The notes under the pieces are model-generated. The model searched no databases. It was not told the origin of the DNA and saw nothing but the letters and a program-made list of their open reading frames with translations. From Anaerolineales bacterium (lineage in GTDB: Bacteria > Chloroflexota > Anaerolineae > Anaerolineales > UBA11579): DNA of 64,000 nucleotides. Each line of letters opens with the position of its first letter. Position 1 is the stretch's first letter. This document shows positions 6,766 to 17,451 of the stretch, in pieces. The stretch is taken from NCBI GenBank assembly GCA_019454165.1, contig CP075367.1, positions 1,020,179 through 1,084,178 of the forward strand, read 5' to 3'. Both the position numbers and the translations under genes were made by a program.

Positions 6766-7821
6766 CTAGGCCAGCACCACTTCACCTTGGCGCTCGAACG
6801 CCGCCACCCAACCCGCCAGCGCATCGATCCAGGCCGGATGCTCGTTGATGCACGGGATCAGCTCGAACTCCTCGCCGCCCGCTTCCAGGAACACCTCTTT
6901 GCCGCGGATGCCGATCTCTTCCAGCGTCTCCACACAGTCGGCCACAAACGCCGGGCAGATCACGCTGAGCTTGCGCACGCCGCTGGCGGCCAGCTCCTGC
7001 AGCTTCTGCTCCGTCGAAGGCAGCAGCCACTTGTCGCGCCCCAGGCGCGATTGGTAAGAGATCGAATACTTCTCGGCCGGGATGTTGAGCTCGCGCACGA
7101 ACGCATCCGTAGTGCGGAAGATCTGGTGGCGGTAGCAGGTGGCGTGCGCCGCGCTGGGTACATCGCAGCAATCTGCGCTGCGCAGGCAGTGCGCCCCGGT
7201 GGGGTCGCTCTTGCGGATGTGGCGCTCCGGCAGCCCGTGATAGCTGAAAAGCAGGTGGCCGTAGTCTTTTTGCAGATGCGGGCGGGCGCTCTCCACCAGG
7301 GCCTTCATATAGCCCGGTTCGTCGTAGTAGGGCGGCTGCACATGCAAACGCGCCCCCGGGTCCAGCGCGTGCAACTCCTCTTGCGTTTTCACTACAGCGC
7401 TTTCAATGGTGGACATGGCGTAATGGGGAAACAGCGGGATGGCAAAGATGTCGCGCACGCCGGCATCCAGCAACGCTTGCAGCGCCTGGCGTGCGCCGGG
7501 CTTGCCGTAGCGCATGCCCAGCTCCACCGGAAGCTGCGTGCGGGCTTGCAGCGCCTGCTGCACCCGCTGGCTGATCACCACCAGCGGCGAGCCCTCCGGC
7601 CACCAGATCGAGGCATACGCCTCGGCTGAGCTGGCCGGCTGCTTCGGCAGGATGAACTGCTTCACCACTACACTGCGGATGGGGCGCGGATAATCGAGCA
7701 CGCGCTCATCCATCAAGAATTCTTCCAGATACACGCGCAGCGCGTCTTCTTCCGGCGCGTCCGGCGAGCCAAGATTCAACAGCAATACACCTTTGGCATC
7801 CGACACTACGTTCAACCTCAC
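6766..7821 (-). CDS. hemH: Ferrochelatase
   Basis: This 351-residue enzyme inserts Fe2+ into protoporphyrin (or coproporphyrin) at the end of heme synthesis. GVLLLNLGSPDAP lies at the N-terminus, and the SYHGLPERHI block carries the metal-binding His. The GGEEFELIPC block near the C-terminus contains the conserved Glu, and the total length fits the family. A GTG at 7821 opens the frame. A second GTG at 7806 has a better ribosome site (GAGG, 9 bases upstream) and would start just before the conserved region. It is divergent from the iron-uptake operon, so heme synthesis and iron supply are adjacent. Confidence 0.94.
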   Translation of the reverse strand: MRLNVVSDAKGVLLLNLGSPDAPEEDALRVYLEEFLMDERVLDYPRPIRSVVVKQFILPKQPASSAEAYASIWWPEGSPLVVISQRVQQALQARTQLPVELGMRYGKPGARQALQALLDAGVRDIFAIPLFPHYAMSTIESAVVKTQEELHALDPGARLHVQPPYYDEPGYMKALVESARPHLQKDYGHLLFSYHGLPERHIRKSDPTGAHCLRSADCCDVPSAAHATCYRHQIFRTTDAFVRELNIPAEKYSISYQSRLGRDKWLLPSTEQKLQELAASGVRKLSVICPAFVADCVETLEEIGIRGKEVFLEAGGEEFELIPCINEHPAWIDALAGWVAAFERQGEVVLA

Positions 7822-8001
7822 TTAATTGGGCAACTTTTCACAAAAATACCACTACCGATCTCAAAAATCTACTACATACGAGAAGTCATTAATAAACCGC
7901 ATTGCAAAATTCGCTCACCAAAGCGAAAGTGAAGGTTAATACAAACGCCTAGATATTATCCCGCACGCTGCTTACACTCGCTAGACAACCAAGGAGTGTT
8001 T
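7822..8001. promoter_or_regulatory. Divergent promoter region between hemH and the iron-uptake operon
   Basis: This is a 180-base AT-rich spacer. It has a dyad TTCGCT-N6-AGCGAA at 7910-7927 and a possible -10 TATTAT around 7953-7958 for the rightward operon. An iron-responsive repressor would be expected, but the dyad does not resemble a Fur box. Confidence 0.4.
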
Positions 8002-8967
8002 GTGCGTAAATTTCTAACTTTCATCATGCTGGCTGCCGTCCTGGCAGCTTGTTCTCCCCGCATCCAGTCCACACGCCAGCCGGTTGACCCCAACCAGCCC
8101 GGCGCCATCACCATCCCGCATACGATGGGCGAGGCCGTGCTGCCCGGGCCGGCCCTGCGGGTTGTGGCGCTGGAATGGACCTATGTCGAGAACCTGCTGG
8201 CGCTCGGCATCCAGCCGGTCGGCGTTGCCGATATCGAGGGCTTTGAAACCTGGGTCAACGTGCCGGTTGAGCTTTCCGCTGACGTCGTAGACGTAGGCAT
8301 GCGCGGCGAGCCGGATTTCGAAACCCTGGCCGCCCTGCAGCCCGATCTCATCATTGATACCGAGGCCACCGCCGCCGGCTACTACGAGCAGCTGGATGCG
8401 ATCGCCCCCACGCTGGTCTTCAATCCTTATCCGGATGATCCCAACATCTCGACCTTCCAGGAGATGCAGGACAGCTTCCGCCTGCTGGGCCAGGCCACCG
8501 GCCGCAGCGATGTGGCCGAACAAGTACTGGCGCACCTGGACGCCAAGATCGCCGAGGGCCGCGCCGCCATCGCGGCCAGCGGCCACGCCGGCGAAGGCTT
8601 TGTGCTCTCGCAGATGATGTCGTGGCTCAATACCGCCTACCTGCGCTTCTTCATAGACAATGGCATGGCCACCAACATCGTCGAGCAGTTGGGCCTGGAG
8701 AATGCCTGGGGGTCTGACTTTGCCCAATACGGCTTTGCTGAAGTGGGCACAGAAGCCCTCACCGAAGTCGGCGATGTGTACTTCTTCTACGTCATGCAGG
8801 ATGATGACGGCCTCAACACCTCCGGCTCCTTCCAGAAGTTGTGGGAGAGCCTGCCCTTCGTGCAGTCGGGCAAAGCGCACGCCATCGGCGGCGACACCTG
8901 GCTGTTCGGCGGGCCGCTCTCGGCCGAAGTCCTGATCGACCGCGTGGTGGCGGCCGTCACCGAGTGA
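8002..8967 (+). CDS. Iron-siderophore ABC transporter substrate-binding lipoprotein
   Basis: A FecB/FepB-type periplasmic binding protein, 321 residues. The N-terminus VRKFLTFIMLAAVLAACS is a lipoprotein signal with lipobox LAAC. The mature part has RVVALEWTYVENLLALGIQPVGVAD and FETLAALQPDLIID, hallmarks of the TroA/BtuF-like fold with a single helix linker. Start GTG 8002 is chosen because AAGGAG (7991-7996) sits 5 bases upstream. An earlier GTG at 7996 overlaps that ribosome site. It is the first gene of a five-gene operon (SBP, FhuF reductase, two permeases, ATPase) and captures ferric siderophore outside the cytoplasmic membrane. Confidence 0.93.
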   Translation: MRKFLTFIMLAAVLAACSPRIQSTRQPVDPNQPGAITIPHTMGEAVLPGPALRVVALEWTYVENLLALGIQPVGVADIEGFETWVNVPVELSADVVDVGMRGEPDFETLAALQPDLIIDTEATAAGYYEQLDAIAPTLVFNPYPDDPNISTFQEMQDSFRLLGQATGRSDVAEQVLAHLDAKIAEGRAAIAASGHAGEGFVLSQMMSWLNTAYLRFFIDNGMATNIVEQLGLENAWGSDFAQYGFAEVGTEALTEVGDVYFFYVMQDDDGLNTSGSFQKLWESLPFVQSGKAHAIGGDTWLFGGPLSAEVLIDRVVAAVTE

Positions 8968-8980
8968 GCTGGGCCGCATA

Positions 8981-9835
8981 GTGGATCACCCGATCGAACA
9001 AACCCTCGCCTTCCTGGCAGCTGCGAACGAAGACTATCGTTCGCAGCTGCTGGCTGCGCGTGATGAGCAGCCTGGCTGGCTGAGCGCCAGCCAGCTGCAA
9101 GAGTCTGCCCACCTGGCCCCGCTGCTGCAGGCCAACGGCGCGCACCACAAATCCAGCGACCAGCAGTCGCCGGCTGCTTTGTGGTTCGGCCACTACATCT
9201 TCAATATCATGGCCGTGGCGGTCACCTGTTACCTGGCGGCCGGCCGCGTGCCTGACCTGCGGCCTGCGTCCGTCGCCCTGCGCTTTGACGAAGACGGCGA
9301 GCCGCAGGCCATCGCCTGGGAGGGCCGCCGCTTCGCCGCCTTGGCCGGCGACCCGGCCGCCGACCATCCGGACTGCATGCCTCTGCCGGATGCTGACGCG
9401 CTGCGTCTGCACCTCACCCAGCAGCTCGAAGCGCACTGTGAAGCCATCATCCTGAGCCTGCGCCAGAACTCGCGCATCGGCGTGTCTGGCTTGTGGCTGC
9501 TGGCGCGCGACTATTACGGCTCGGCCTTCAGTTGGATCGGCGAGTTGCTCGGCAACCAGCCGCATGCTCTGGAAGAGGCACGTGCCGCTGCGGCGCTGCC
9601 TACGCAGTTGGCTCGCCAGCGAGACTTCATCTGCGTGGAGCACGCCGGCTACACATATCAACTGCTCGACCGCGTTTCCTGCTGCCTGTACTACAAGACC
9701 GATGAGGGGCACTACTGCTCCAACTGCCCACACCGCCCTATGCCAGAGCGCATCACGCTCATCAAAGGTTGGCTGGCTGAGCGGGCTGCAGCCGCCAGCG
9801 ACGCGGGCCAAGCCACAGAAGCCAGTACCAGCTAA
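8981..9835 (+). CDS. FhuF-family siderophore ferric reductase
   Basis: A 284-residue protein of the FhuF/ferric iron reductase family. The C-terminus has C-C-x10-C-x2-C followed by PHRP, the unusual [2Fe-2S] ligand set of FhuF. Upstream is an IucA/FhuF-like all-alpha region with ALWFGHYIFNIMAVAVTCYL. It would reduce ferric siderophore in the cytoplasm so that Fe2+ is released. GTG start. The gene lies 13 bases after the binding protein and its stop overlaps the next start (TAATG), so it is an internal gene of the uptake operon. Confidence 0.88.
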   Translation: MDHPIEQTLAFLAAANEDYRSQLLAARDEQPGWLSASQLQESAHLAPLLQANGAHHKSSDQQSPAALWFGHYIFNIMAVAVTCYLAAGRVPDLRPASVALRFDEDGEPQAIAWEGRRFAALAGDPAADHPDCMPLPDADALRLHLTQQLEAHCEAIILSLRQNSRIGVSGLWLLARDYYGSAFSWIGELLGNQPHALEEARAAAALPTQLARQRDFICVEHAGYTYQLLDRVSCCLYYKTDEGHYCSNCPHRPMPERITLIKGWLAERAAAASDAGQATEASTS

Positions 9836-10875
9836 TGACTACAGTACAAACCCAGCCGCGCCCCGCGCAGCCCAGCCAACGCGCCAACACGCTTCGCCTG
9901 CTGGCCTTCCCGCTGATGGCGGCCCTGTTGCTCCTCGTGATGGTGGCCAGCACCGCCTTCGGCGCAGCCGAGATCGAGCCGCGCATCGTGGCCCAATCCG
10001 TCACCCAGTTCGATGACACGAACACCAGCCATCTGGTCATCCGCAACCTGCGCATGCCGCGCGCCGTCACCGCCGCCCTGGTGGGCGCCGCGCTAGCCGT
10101 GGCTGGCGCGGTGATGCAGGGCCTAACCCGCAACCCCCTGGCCGACTCGGGCCTGCTGGGCATCGAGGCCGGCGCGGCCCTGGCCGTGATGGTGGCGGTG
10201 CTGTATCTGGGGGTCAATTCCCTCTCCAGCTTTGCGTTGTTCGCTTTTGTGGGGGCGGGCGTCAGCGGGGCGGCCGTGTACGCCATTGGCTCGGTGGGCC
10301 GCGGCGGCCCGACGCCGATCAAGCTCACCATTGCCGGCGCGGCGCTCGGCACCATGCTGGCTTCGATCACCAGCCTGCTGGCGATCATGCACCCGCTCAG
10401 CTACGACCAGGTGCGTTTTTGGATGGCCGGCAGCGTGGCCGGCCGCGAGATGGAGCTGATCGCCCAGGGCGCGGTCTATATTCTCATCGGGCTGGTGCTC
10501 GCCATCCTGCTGGGCCGCCAGATCACCACGCTCTCTCTGGGCGATGATATTGCCCGCAGCCTGGGGCTGAATGTGCTGTGGGTCAAGCTGCTCTCGGCCT
10601 TGGCGGTGGTCGTGCTGGCCGGCACCTCAGTTTCGCTGGCTGGGCCGATCGGCTTTGTGGGCCTGGTGGCGCCGCATGCGGTGCGCTTCTTCACCGGGCC
10701 GGATTACCGCTGGGTCATCCCGTATGGGGCCTTGCTGGGCGCCATCTTCATGGTGGTGGCCGATGTGGTTTCGCGCGTGGTCATGCGCCCCATGGAGTTG
10801 CCCGTGGGACTCATGACCGCCGCCATCGGCGGGCCGATCTTCATCTATCTTGTGCGCGCCAAGGTGAAACGCTGA
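9835..10875 (+). CDS. FecCD-family iron-siderophore ABC permease 1
   Basis: A 346-residue membrane protein with about nine to ten hydrophobic helices. Family blocks include [40 protein letters not shown] and the EAA-like ATPase-docking loop GLVAPHAVRFF. It starts one base inside the fhuF-like stop, and its own stop overlaps the next start. It forms the membrane channel as a heterodimer with the following permease. Confidence 0.94.
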   Translation: MTTVQTQPRPAQPSQRANTLRLLAFPLMAALLLLVMVASTAFGAAEIEPRIVAQSVTQFDDTNTSHLVIRNLRMPRAVTAALVGAALAVAGAVMQGLTRNPLADSGLLGIEAGAALAVMVAVLYLGVNSLSSFALFAFVGAGVSGAAVYAIGSVGRGGPTPIKLTIAGAALGTMLASITSLLAIMHPLSYDQVRFWMAGSVAGREMELIAQGAVYILIGLVLAILLGRQITTLSLGDDIARSLGLNVLWVKLLSALAVVVLAGTSVSLAGPIGFVGLVAPHAVRFFTGPDYRWVIPYGALLGAIFMVVADVVSRVVMRPMELPVGLMTAAIGGPIFIYLVRAKVKR

Positions 10876-11921
10876 TGGCCCCCTGGATCGTGCTGCGCTC
10901 GCGCCGCTTCCCGTTCTCCCTGCGTCTGGATGGCCGCCTGCCGCTGGTCGCCCTCGCCCTGTTGCTGGTGACCCTGAGCGCGATGGTGATCAACATGGGC
11001 GTGGGGGAGTTCAAGATCGCTCCCTTCGATGTGCTGCGTACCTTGCTGGGTTTCGACACCGGCAACCCGCAGCATGTCTTCGTAGTGCTCAACCTGCGCC
11101 TGCCGCGCATGCTGCTGGCCTGGTTGGTGGGCGCGGCCCTGGCGGTATCCGGCAATATCGTGCAGGGCATCACGCGCAACCCGCTGGCCTCGCCGGATCT
11201 CACCGGCGTGACCGCCGGCGCCAGCCTGATGGCGGTGTTCTTCATCGTGGTCATGCCCGGCCTGCCGCGCAACCTGCTGCCGGTGATGGCGTTCATCGGC
11301 GCGCTGGCGGTGGCCGTGCTGCTCTACCTGCTCGCCTGGCGCAATGGCGATTCGCCCATGCGCTTCATCCTCGTCGGCATCGGCCTCGAAGCCGCCCTCA
11401 GCGCGGTCATCGGCTTTGAGCTGACCTTTGGCCGCATCGACCTGGTGACCCAGGCCATGATGTGGCTGGCCGGCACGGTCTACGCCACCACCTGGGCCGA
11501 GGTCTACAGCGTGCTGCCCTGGATCGGCACCGGGCTGTTCATCGCCGTGCTGCTGGCGCGGCATCTGAACGCCCTCAACCTGGGCGAGGAAGTGGCCACT
11601 GGCCTGGGCGCGCCGGTGACCTTGCAGCGCGCCGTGCTGCTGCTGGTGGCCGTGGCGCTGGCCGGCGTCACCGTGACCGTGGCTGGCACGATCGGCTTTG
11701 TGGGCCTGGTGGCGCCGCACTTCGCTCGCCGCCTGGTCGGCCCTATGCACGAGGGTTCGCAGGTCATCGCCGCGCTGGTGGGCGGCACGCTGGTCATCGT
11801 GGCCGATCTGGTTGGGCGTACGGTCATCGCCCCGGCCGAAATTCCGTGCGGAATCATCATCGCCCTCATTGGGGCGCCTTTCTTCCTTTACTTGATCTGG
11901 AAAAACCGCGAGAGGTTTTAG
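10875..11921 (+). CDS. FecCD-family iron-siderophore ABC permease 2
   Basis: A 348-residue paralogue of the preceding permease. It has [44 protein letters not shown] and the coupling-helix segment [14 protein letters not shown]. The open frame continues upstream to 10578 in another frame of the first permease. The ATG at 10875, overlapping the previous stop (TGATG), gives the expected family length and N-terminus. Confidence 0.94.
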   Translation: MAPWIVLRSRRFPFSLRLDGRLPLVALALLLVTLSAMVINMGVGEFKIAPFDVLRTLLGFDTGNPQHVFVVLNLRLPRMLLAWLVGAALAVSGNIVQGITRNPLASPDLTGVTAGASLMAVFFIVVMPGLPRNLLPVMAFIGALAVAVLLYLLAWRNGDSPMRFILVGIGLEAALSAVIGFELTFGRIDLVTQAMMWLAGTVYATTWAEVYSVLPWIGTGLFIAVLLARHLNALNLGEEVATGLGAPVTLQRAVLLLVAVALAGVTVTVAGTIGFVGLVAPHFARRLVGPMHEGSQVIAALVGGTLVIVADLVGRTVIAPAEIPCGIIIALIGAPFFLYLIWKNRERF

Positions 11922-11922
11922 C

Positions 11923-12705
11923 ATGAACACATTTCTGGCAGAAAAACTCAGCCTGGCGTACACCAGCGAGCGCATCATTGATGGGCTGGACCTTGAGATC
12001 CCGGTCGGGCAGGTGACCGCCCTGGTCGGCCCCAACGGCTGCGGCAAGTCTACCCTGTTGCGCGGCCTGGCGCGCCTGCTCAAGCCGCAGGGGGGCAGCG
12101 TGCTGCTGGATGGCGCCGCCATCCACAGCCTGCCCACCAAGCAGCTGGCCCGCGAGATCGGCATTCTGCCGCAGTCGCCCGTGGCGCCCGAGGGCTTGAC
12201 GGTTCGGGAGCTCGTCGCCCAGGGTCGCTACCCGCACCAGCATTGGTTCCAGCAGTGGAGTTCAGAGGATGAACAGGCGTTGCAACATGCGCTGCAGCTA
12301 ACCAAGCTGCAGCCGCTGGCGGAGCGCGGCGTGGATACGCTCTCCGGCGGGCAGCGCCAGCGCGCCTGGATCGCCATGACCCTGGCGCAGGAGACCAACA
12401 CCATCCTGCTCGACGAGCCGACCACCTTCCTTGATCTGGCCCATCAGATTGAAGTGCTCGACCTGGTGCACAACCTCAACCAGCAGGGCAAGACCATCAT
12501 CCTGGTGCTGCATGACCTCAATCATGCCGCTCGCTGCGCTCACCACATAGTGGCTCTGCATAACGGTCAGGTGGTGGCGCAGGGCACGCCGCACGAAGTG
12601 ATCGTGCCGGATGTTGTGCAGCGCGTCTTTGGCGTGGAGAGTCACATCATGCGCAACCCGGTCACGGGGCAGCCGATGTGCTTGCCGGTCAAGCTGGCGG
12701 GATAA
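11923..12705 (+). CDS. Iron-siderophore ABC transporter ATP-binding protein
   Basis: A 260-residue FecE/FepC-type ATPase. It has Walker [12 protein letters not shown] (about residues 37-47), Q-loop region [12 protein letters not shown], signature [10 protein letters not shown], Walker B ILLDEPT followed by the switch His in VLHDLNHA. It is the last gene of the operon and starts two bases after the permease stop. It energises import of ferric siderophore. Confidence 0.95.
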   Translation: MNTFLAEKLSLAYTSERIIDGLDLEIPVGQVTALVGPNGCGKSTLLRGLARLLKPQGGSVLLDGAAIHSLPTKQLAREIGILPQSPVAPEGLTVRELVAQGRYPHQHWFQQWSSEDEQALQHALQLTKLQPLAERGVDTLSGGQRQRAWIAMTLAQETNTILLDEPTTFLDLAHQIEVLDLVHNLNQQGKTIILVLHDLNHAARCAHHIVALHNGQVVAQGTPHEVIVPDVVQRVFGVESHIMRNPVTGQPMCLPVKLAG

Positions 12706-12727
12706 CTGCATGGCTACGCGGGCCACT

Positions 12728-12869
12728 GTGCATCCCGAGCGCAGGCGAGGGATCCTCGCTGACGAGTCGCAAGGACCCGCGTAGTATAGAAGATGCGCCA
12801 GCAGAGATCCTTCGCTGGCGGGGCCACGGCAGTCTGGTGTAGTTGTATAAAACCCGCTCAGGATGACAA
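12728..12869. repeat. Family A intergenic repeat (MITE-like), copy 1
   Basis: This approximately 140-base unit begins GTGCATCCCGAGCG and ends CGCTCAGGATGACA, so its ends are imperfect inverted repeats. It aligns along most of its length with 42944-43083. The rest of the 12706-12967 spacer holds no gene that I can support. Confidence 0.7.
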
Positions 12870-12967
12870 AGGGGAATAGTTATTGCGCGAAAAGTGGGTG
12901 GGGATCAAAAGTTATTACTAACAACTTGAGCTGCGCAGAAGAAAACCTGTCAAGCTATTGAGTAACG

Positions 12968-14473
12968 CTACTCATCCCGCGAGGGCAGGGTGTAGTAGTT
13001 GTAGACCGTCTCGCTCAGGTCAGAGAAGATGGCTGAGATGGGGTCAAAGATCAGCTGTACGGGCTGGTAGAAGGTGATCACCAGCACATAGTCGCCGTTG
13101 GGGGTGAACACGATGCCGGCATCGCTCATTACGTTGATGACCTGCGTATTCGGGTTGGTGACCCAGCCGTGCTTGTGGGCTACGCGGGTGCCTTCGGGCA
13201 CGCCGGCTTCCAGCAGGATGCCGATGCGGTTCTGGCTCAGGATGTCCAGCATGTCCTGGCACTCGCCCTGGGTGATCTGGTCGGGGAAGACCGCCCGCAG
13301 CGCCCCGCCGCCGTCCTCGGCGCACTGGTAGATGTCCGAGAGCAGCATGCCCATGTCAGTCGGCGTGGTCTGGTTGTACGGATCGGGGTCAGTGTTCACA
13401 TCGCTGCGCTGGCTGGCGGGCGTGCTGTAGCGCTCCAGCAGCGGCGCCCCAAGATAAAAGTAGCCGGCCAGGAAAGTGTTCTGCAGCCCGAGTTGGTGCA
13501 TATCCTCGGTGACGGTGATCGGCGCCCGCGGGCCGCCGATCACTTCGCTCATCAGGGCGTCGGTGGCTTCGTTGAGCGACTGGGCGATCATCTCGCGGAA
13601 CAGCTCACGCACGCGGGCATCCGGCTCCCCATCAATGGTTTTGAAGGTCGAGACCATCACCGGGATCTTCATCAGGCTGGCCGCGGTGAATGAGATATCC
13701 GGCTGGGTGGGTAAGTTGCTGCCCAGGCGGTAAATGAAATGGATCTCCTGACCCGTAGCCAGGTCCTGAAAATAGATGTCGGCAATGCCGTCGTAGCCGG
13801 CCACTTCCATGATCTGCTGCAACTGCACCTGCAGGTTCTGCAGGTTGGGGCGGGCGGTGGCCGACTCCTGGATGGTGAGGCTGACCGAGCGCTGCGAGGG
13901 CGAGAACAGGGCGCGCTCGATCTGAGTGACGGCGCTCTCCACATTGATGGAGGTGCCGGGCTCGCCCAGGCGGAACTGGGTCGTGCCGGCGATGGGCTGG
14001 GCCGGGCTGGGCGCCTTGTCGTAGCGGGCCGAGATCTCCTCCTGCAGATAGCGCAGCAGCAAACCTTCAGAGAACGTCGCATCCAGTGGCACCTCGACCG
14101 GGTTGGATACGTTGCCCCACAAATAATCCCAGAAGCCGCCCCAGAAAGGCGAGCTGGTGCGCTGCTGGTCAGCCGCGGCGATCATGCCTTCCAGGTTCAA
14201 GCGGAACTCGGCTACGGCCGGGTCCATGTGGATGATGCTGTCGCCGTAACGCAGCTCGACCGGCAGGTTGTAGATACGCAGCAGGCGTTCAGCCGCCTGT
14301 TGGCGGCTGACGCCGCCCATGGGGATGCCGCCCACCACCAGGCCAGCCGGGAAGTTGGCGCGGTCACGGCTATAGAGGATGAGCTGGACGATGAGTAGAA
14401 CCAGGGTGCTGATCAGCAGGAAGCTGGCAGCCAGGCGCATGAAAGAAGAGCGCGGGCGAACGTAAAAACTCAT
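12968..14473 (-). CDS. Membrane-anchored class A beta-lactamase-like serine hydrolase
   Basis: This 501-residue protein has one N-terminal membrane anchor (residues 12-33). The middle region (about 45-215) resembles the VanW/YkuD-associated peptidoglycan-binding fold, and the C-terminal domain is beta-lactamase-like. Active-site motifs are S266-x-x-K269 (SLMK), S299-L-N301 in place of SDN, and K434-H-G as the KTG equivalent. The catalytic part would face the cell exterior. Such anchored enzymes may be true beta-lactamases, DD-peptidases or esterases, and the motifs alone do not decide. It is monocistronic and divergent from the proline dehydrogenase, with a TATACT about 40 bases upstream of the start on the minus strand. 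Confidence 0.82.
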   Translation of the reverse strand: MSFYVRPRSSFMRLAASFLLISTLVLLIVQLILYSRDRANFPAGLVVGGIPMGGVSRQQAAERLLRIYNLPVELRYGDSIIHMDPAVAEFRLNLEGMIAAADQQRTSSPFWGGFWDYLWGNVSNPVEVPLDATFSEGLLLRYLQEEISARYDKAPSPAQPIAGTTQFRLGEPGTSINVESAVTQIERALFSPSQRSVSLTIQESATARPNLQNLQVQLQQIMEVAGYDGIADIYFQDLATGQEIHFIYRLGSNLPTQPDISFTAASLMKIPVMVSTFKTIDGEPDARVRELFREMIAQSLNEATDALMSEVIGGPRAPITVTEDMHQLGLQNTFLAGYFYLGAPLLERYSTPASQRSDVNTDPDPYNQTTPTDMGMLLSDIYQCAEDGGGALRAVFPDQITQGECQDMLDILSQNRIGILLEAGVPEGTRVAHKHGWVTNPNTQVINVMSDAGIVFTPNGDYVLVITFYQPVQLIFDPISAIFSDLSETVYNYYTLPSRDE

Positions 14474-14602
14474 AGCAGGGTGTGCCTTGCGTTTGTTGCA
14501 AAGCTCGGCGAGTATATCATCCGCATGTGCGTGTTAGAATCGTGCGTATTAGGGTTGCATGAATGCAGCCTTTCCCCATAAACCACATCACACACACTCT
14601 CT

Positions 14603-15558
<956 letters not shown>

Positions 15559-15559
<1 letters not shown>

Positions 15560-16038
15560 TGTCTGAGCTCGCTCACGAACTGGCCGGCGCGCTGCACAGC
15601 GAAGGCGAAAAGACGCTTGCCTTTTTCCGCCAACTGACGCCGGAGCAGATGCAGACCCGCATCTACGAAGATGGTCTGGCCTGGACCACCCACAATCTGC
15701 TGGCCCACTTTGTCGATGTTGAAGGCTCGCTGGGCCGCATCATCCGCCGCATCGCCGAGACGGGGGAGGGCGTACCGGTTGATTTTGACATCAACCGCTG
15801 GAACGCCCGCCACACCACTGATATGAGCGAACATCCAGATGCTTGGCTGCTGGAGGAGTTCGCCCGCCGCCGCAGCGCCAACGTGGAGTGGGCGCGCGGC
15901 CTGAGCGAAGATGAGCTCGAGCGCCGCGGGCGGCACCCCGCGCTCGGCGAGACCGAGATCAAGCACATGCTCAAGCTGCTCTACATTCACTTGCTCGGCC
16001 ACCAGCGCGATATCAAGCGCGTCCTCGCACTGTCATGA
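15559..16038 (+). CDS. DinB / maleylpyruvate-isomerase-like four-helix protein
   Basis: A 159-residue protein. The start is the ATG overlapping the proline dehydrogenase stop, although the frame opens earlier. The helical pattern with TTHNLLAHFVDVEGSLGRII and the late LLYIHLLGHQRDIKRV matches the DinB/MDMPI superfamily, where three His residues bind a divalent metal (candidates: H in TTHN, H in LLAH, H in LLGH). Members are thiol-dependent transferases or isomerases. The substrate is unknown. It is co-transcribed with the next gene (4-base overlap). Confidence 0.72.
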
Positions 16039-16463
16039 GCCAACAGCCGCCCATTCCGGATATGCACATCATCCCGCTGCAGGCCGCGCCGCAGGGCGTA
16101 GTGTTGCTGCGCGAGACTGACCATGTGCTGCGCCGCTTCGGTGAGCTGGCGCTGCAGACCCTGCCCGCTGGCAGCCAGGGCGCCTACAGCCTGCGCGCCG
16201 AGGCGGACCGCGTGCTGTTCGTCATAGACGGCGCGGTCGATGCACGCCTGCTAGACCTGCGCCCCCAGTCGCCCAGCCACGGCGTACATACCAGCATCCG
16301 GCTGCAAGCCAACGCCCAGGCGCTGCTGGTGCCCTTTGGCGTAGCCTGCAGCCTGGCCGCGCCGGACGCGGCCCGCGTGCTGTGGCTCAGCACCCACAGC
16401 CAGCCGCACGCGGCGGACCGTGACGCCACCCCAGACGAGCTCGCTCAGTTCGCCGCCGGCTAA
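16035..16463 (+). CDS. Hypothetical cupin-like protein
   Basis: A 142-residue protein whose start overlaps the preceding stop by four bases. Beta-rich segments with GELALQTLPAGSQGAYSLRAEADRVLFVIDGAVDARLLDLR suggest a single cupin (RmlC-like) barrel. The usual metal-binding histidines are not evident, so catalysis is uncertain. It is part of the putA-DinB-cupin-prenyltransferase cluster. Confidence 0.6.
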   Translation: MSQQPPIPDMHIIPLQAAPQGVVLLRETDHVLRRFGELALQTLPAGSQGAYSLRAEADRVLFVIDGAVDARLLDLRPQSPSHGVHTSIRLQANAQALLVPFGVACSLAAPDAARVLWLSTHSQPHAADRDATPDELAQFAAG

Positions 16464-16465
16464 CT

Positions 16466-17383
16466 GTGAACACTAACCCGCTGGTTTTATTCCTACGTCT
16501 CTCCCGCCCCTGGTTCTTGCTGGGCGGTTTTCTGTTTTATTTTCTCGGCGTGGGCATTGCCCGCTACCTGGGCCACCCGCTGGATTGGAACGTGGTGCTG
16601 GCCGGGCAGATCTGGGTCAGCGCCATGCAGTTGTGCGTGCACTATCTCAACGAGTACTTTGACCATCCCAACGATGCCAACCACACCAGCCGCACGCTGT
16701 TCAGCGGCGGCAGCGGGGTGCTGGGGCAGGGCGAGGGCCAGCTGCACCCGCAGGTGGCCCTGGTGGCGGCTGGCACCGCGCTGGCGTTGGTGGCGGCCGC
16801 CACCAACGTAGTGGCGCGGGCTGGCAGCCTCAACACCACCGTGCTGCTCATCATGGCCCTCATCTTCTTCGGCGCCTTCTTTTACTCTGTGCCGCCCGTG
16901 CGCCTGGCCACCAGCGGCTACGGCGAGTTGAGCACCGCCATCGTGCTGGCCGCCCTGGTACCTGCCTTCGGCTTCAGCCTGCAGGTCGGTGGCTTGCACC
17001 GCCTGCTGGCGATGAGCACCTTCCCGCTGGTGGTGCTGACCATGGCCTCCATGCTCTCGCTGGAGTTCGCCGATTACGCCCAGGACCTGCGCACCGGCAA
17101 GCTGACCCTGTTCGTGCGCGTGGGCTGGGAGCAGGCGCTGCGCCTGCACCACATGCTGGCCGCCGCCGGCTATGCCCTGATGTTGGGCGCCCTGGCGGCC
17201 GGGCTGCCGGCGGCCATCGGCGTCATGCCCTTGTTCAGCCTGCCGCTGGCCGGGCTGCAGGTCTGGTACATGCAGCGCATCGGCCAGGGGCTTAAGCCCA
17301 ACTGGCTGGCGGTCACCTTTAACGGCATGGCCTTCACTTTCCTGAGCGCGTATTTGCTGGCGCAGGCCTTCTGGACGCGCTAG
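16466..17383 (+). CDS. UbiA-family prenyltransferase (MenA-like)
   Basis: A 305-residue integral membrane protein with about eight to nine helices and GTG start, two bases after the previous gene. The first Asp-rich prenyl-diphosphate motif is seen as NEYFDHPND (about residues 73-81), and the second as EFADYAQDLRTGK. The C-terminal half is typical of 1,4-dihydroxy-2-naphthoate octaprenyltransferase relatives. It probably attaches a polyprenyl chain to an aromatic quinone precursor, which would suit a menaquinone respirer. The exact acceptor is not determinable here. Confidence 0.8.
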   Translation: MNTNPLVLFLRLSRPWFLLGGFLFYFLGVGIARYLGHPLDWNVVLAGQIWVSAMQLCVHYLNEYFDHPNDANHTSRTLFSGGSGVLGQGEGQLHPQVALVAAGTALALVAAATNVVARAGSLNTTVLLIMALIFFGAFFYSVPPVRLATSGYGELSTAIVLAALVPAFGFSLQVGGLHRLLAMSTFPLVVLTMASMLSLEFADYAQDLRTGKLTLFVRVGWEQALRLHHMLAAAGYALMLGALAAGLPAAIGVMPLFSLPLAGLQVWYMQRIGQGLKPNWLAVTFNGMAFTFLSAYLLAQAFWTR

Positions 17384-17451
17384 CAGCAACATTCAACTCC
17401 CAACCTCAATTCCCCGCCTATATAATCTCATCACCTAAAGGAGATATCCCA

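Noticed and set aside
10578-10874. N-terminal extension of the second FecCD permease
   Set aside because: It overlaps the first permease in another frame. The ATG coupled to the previous stop gives the correct family length.
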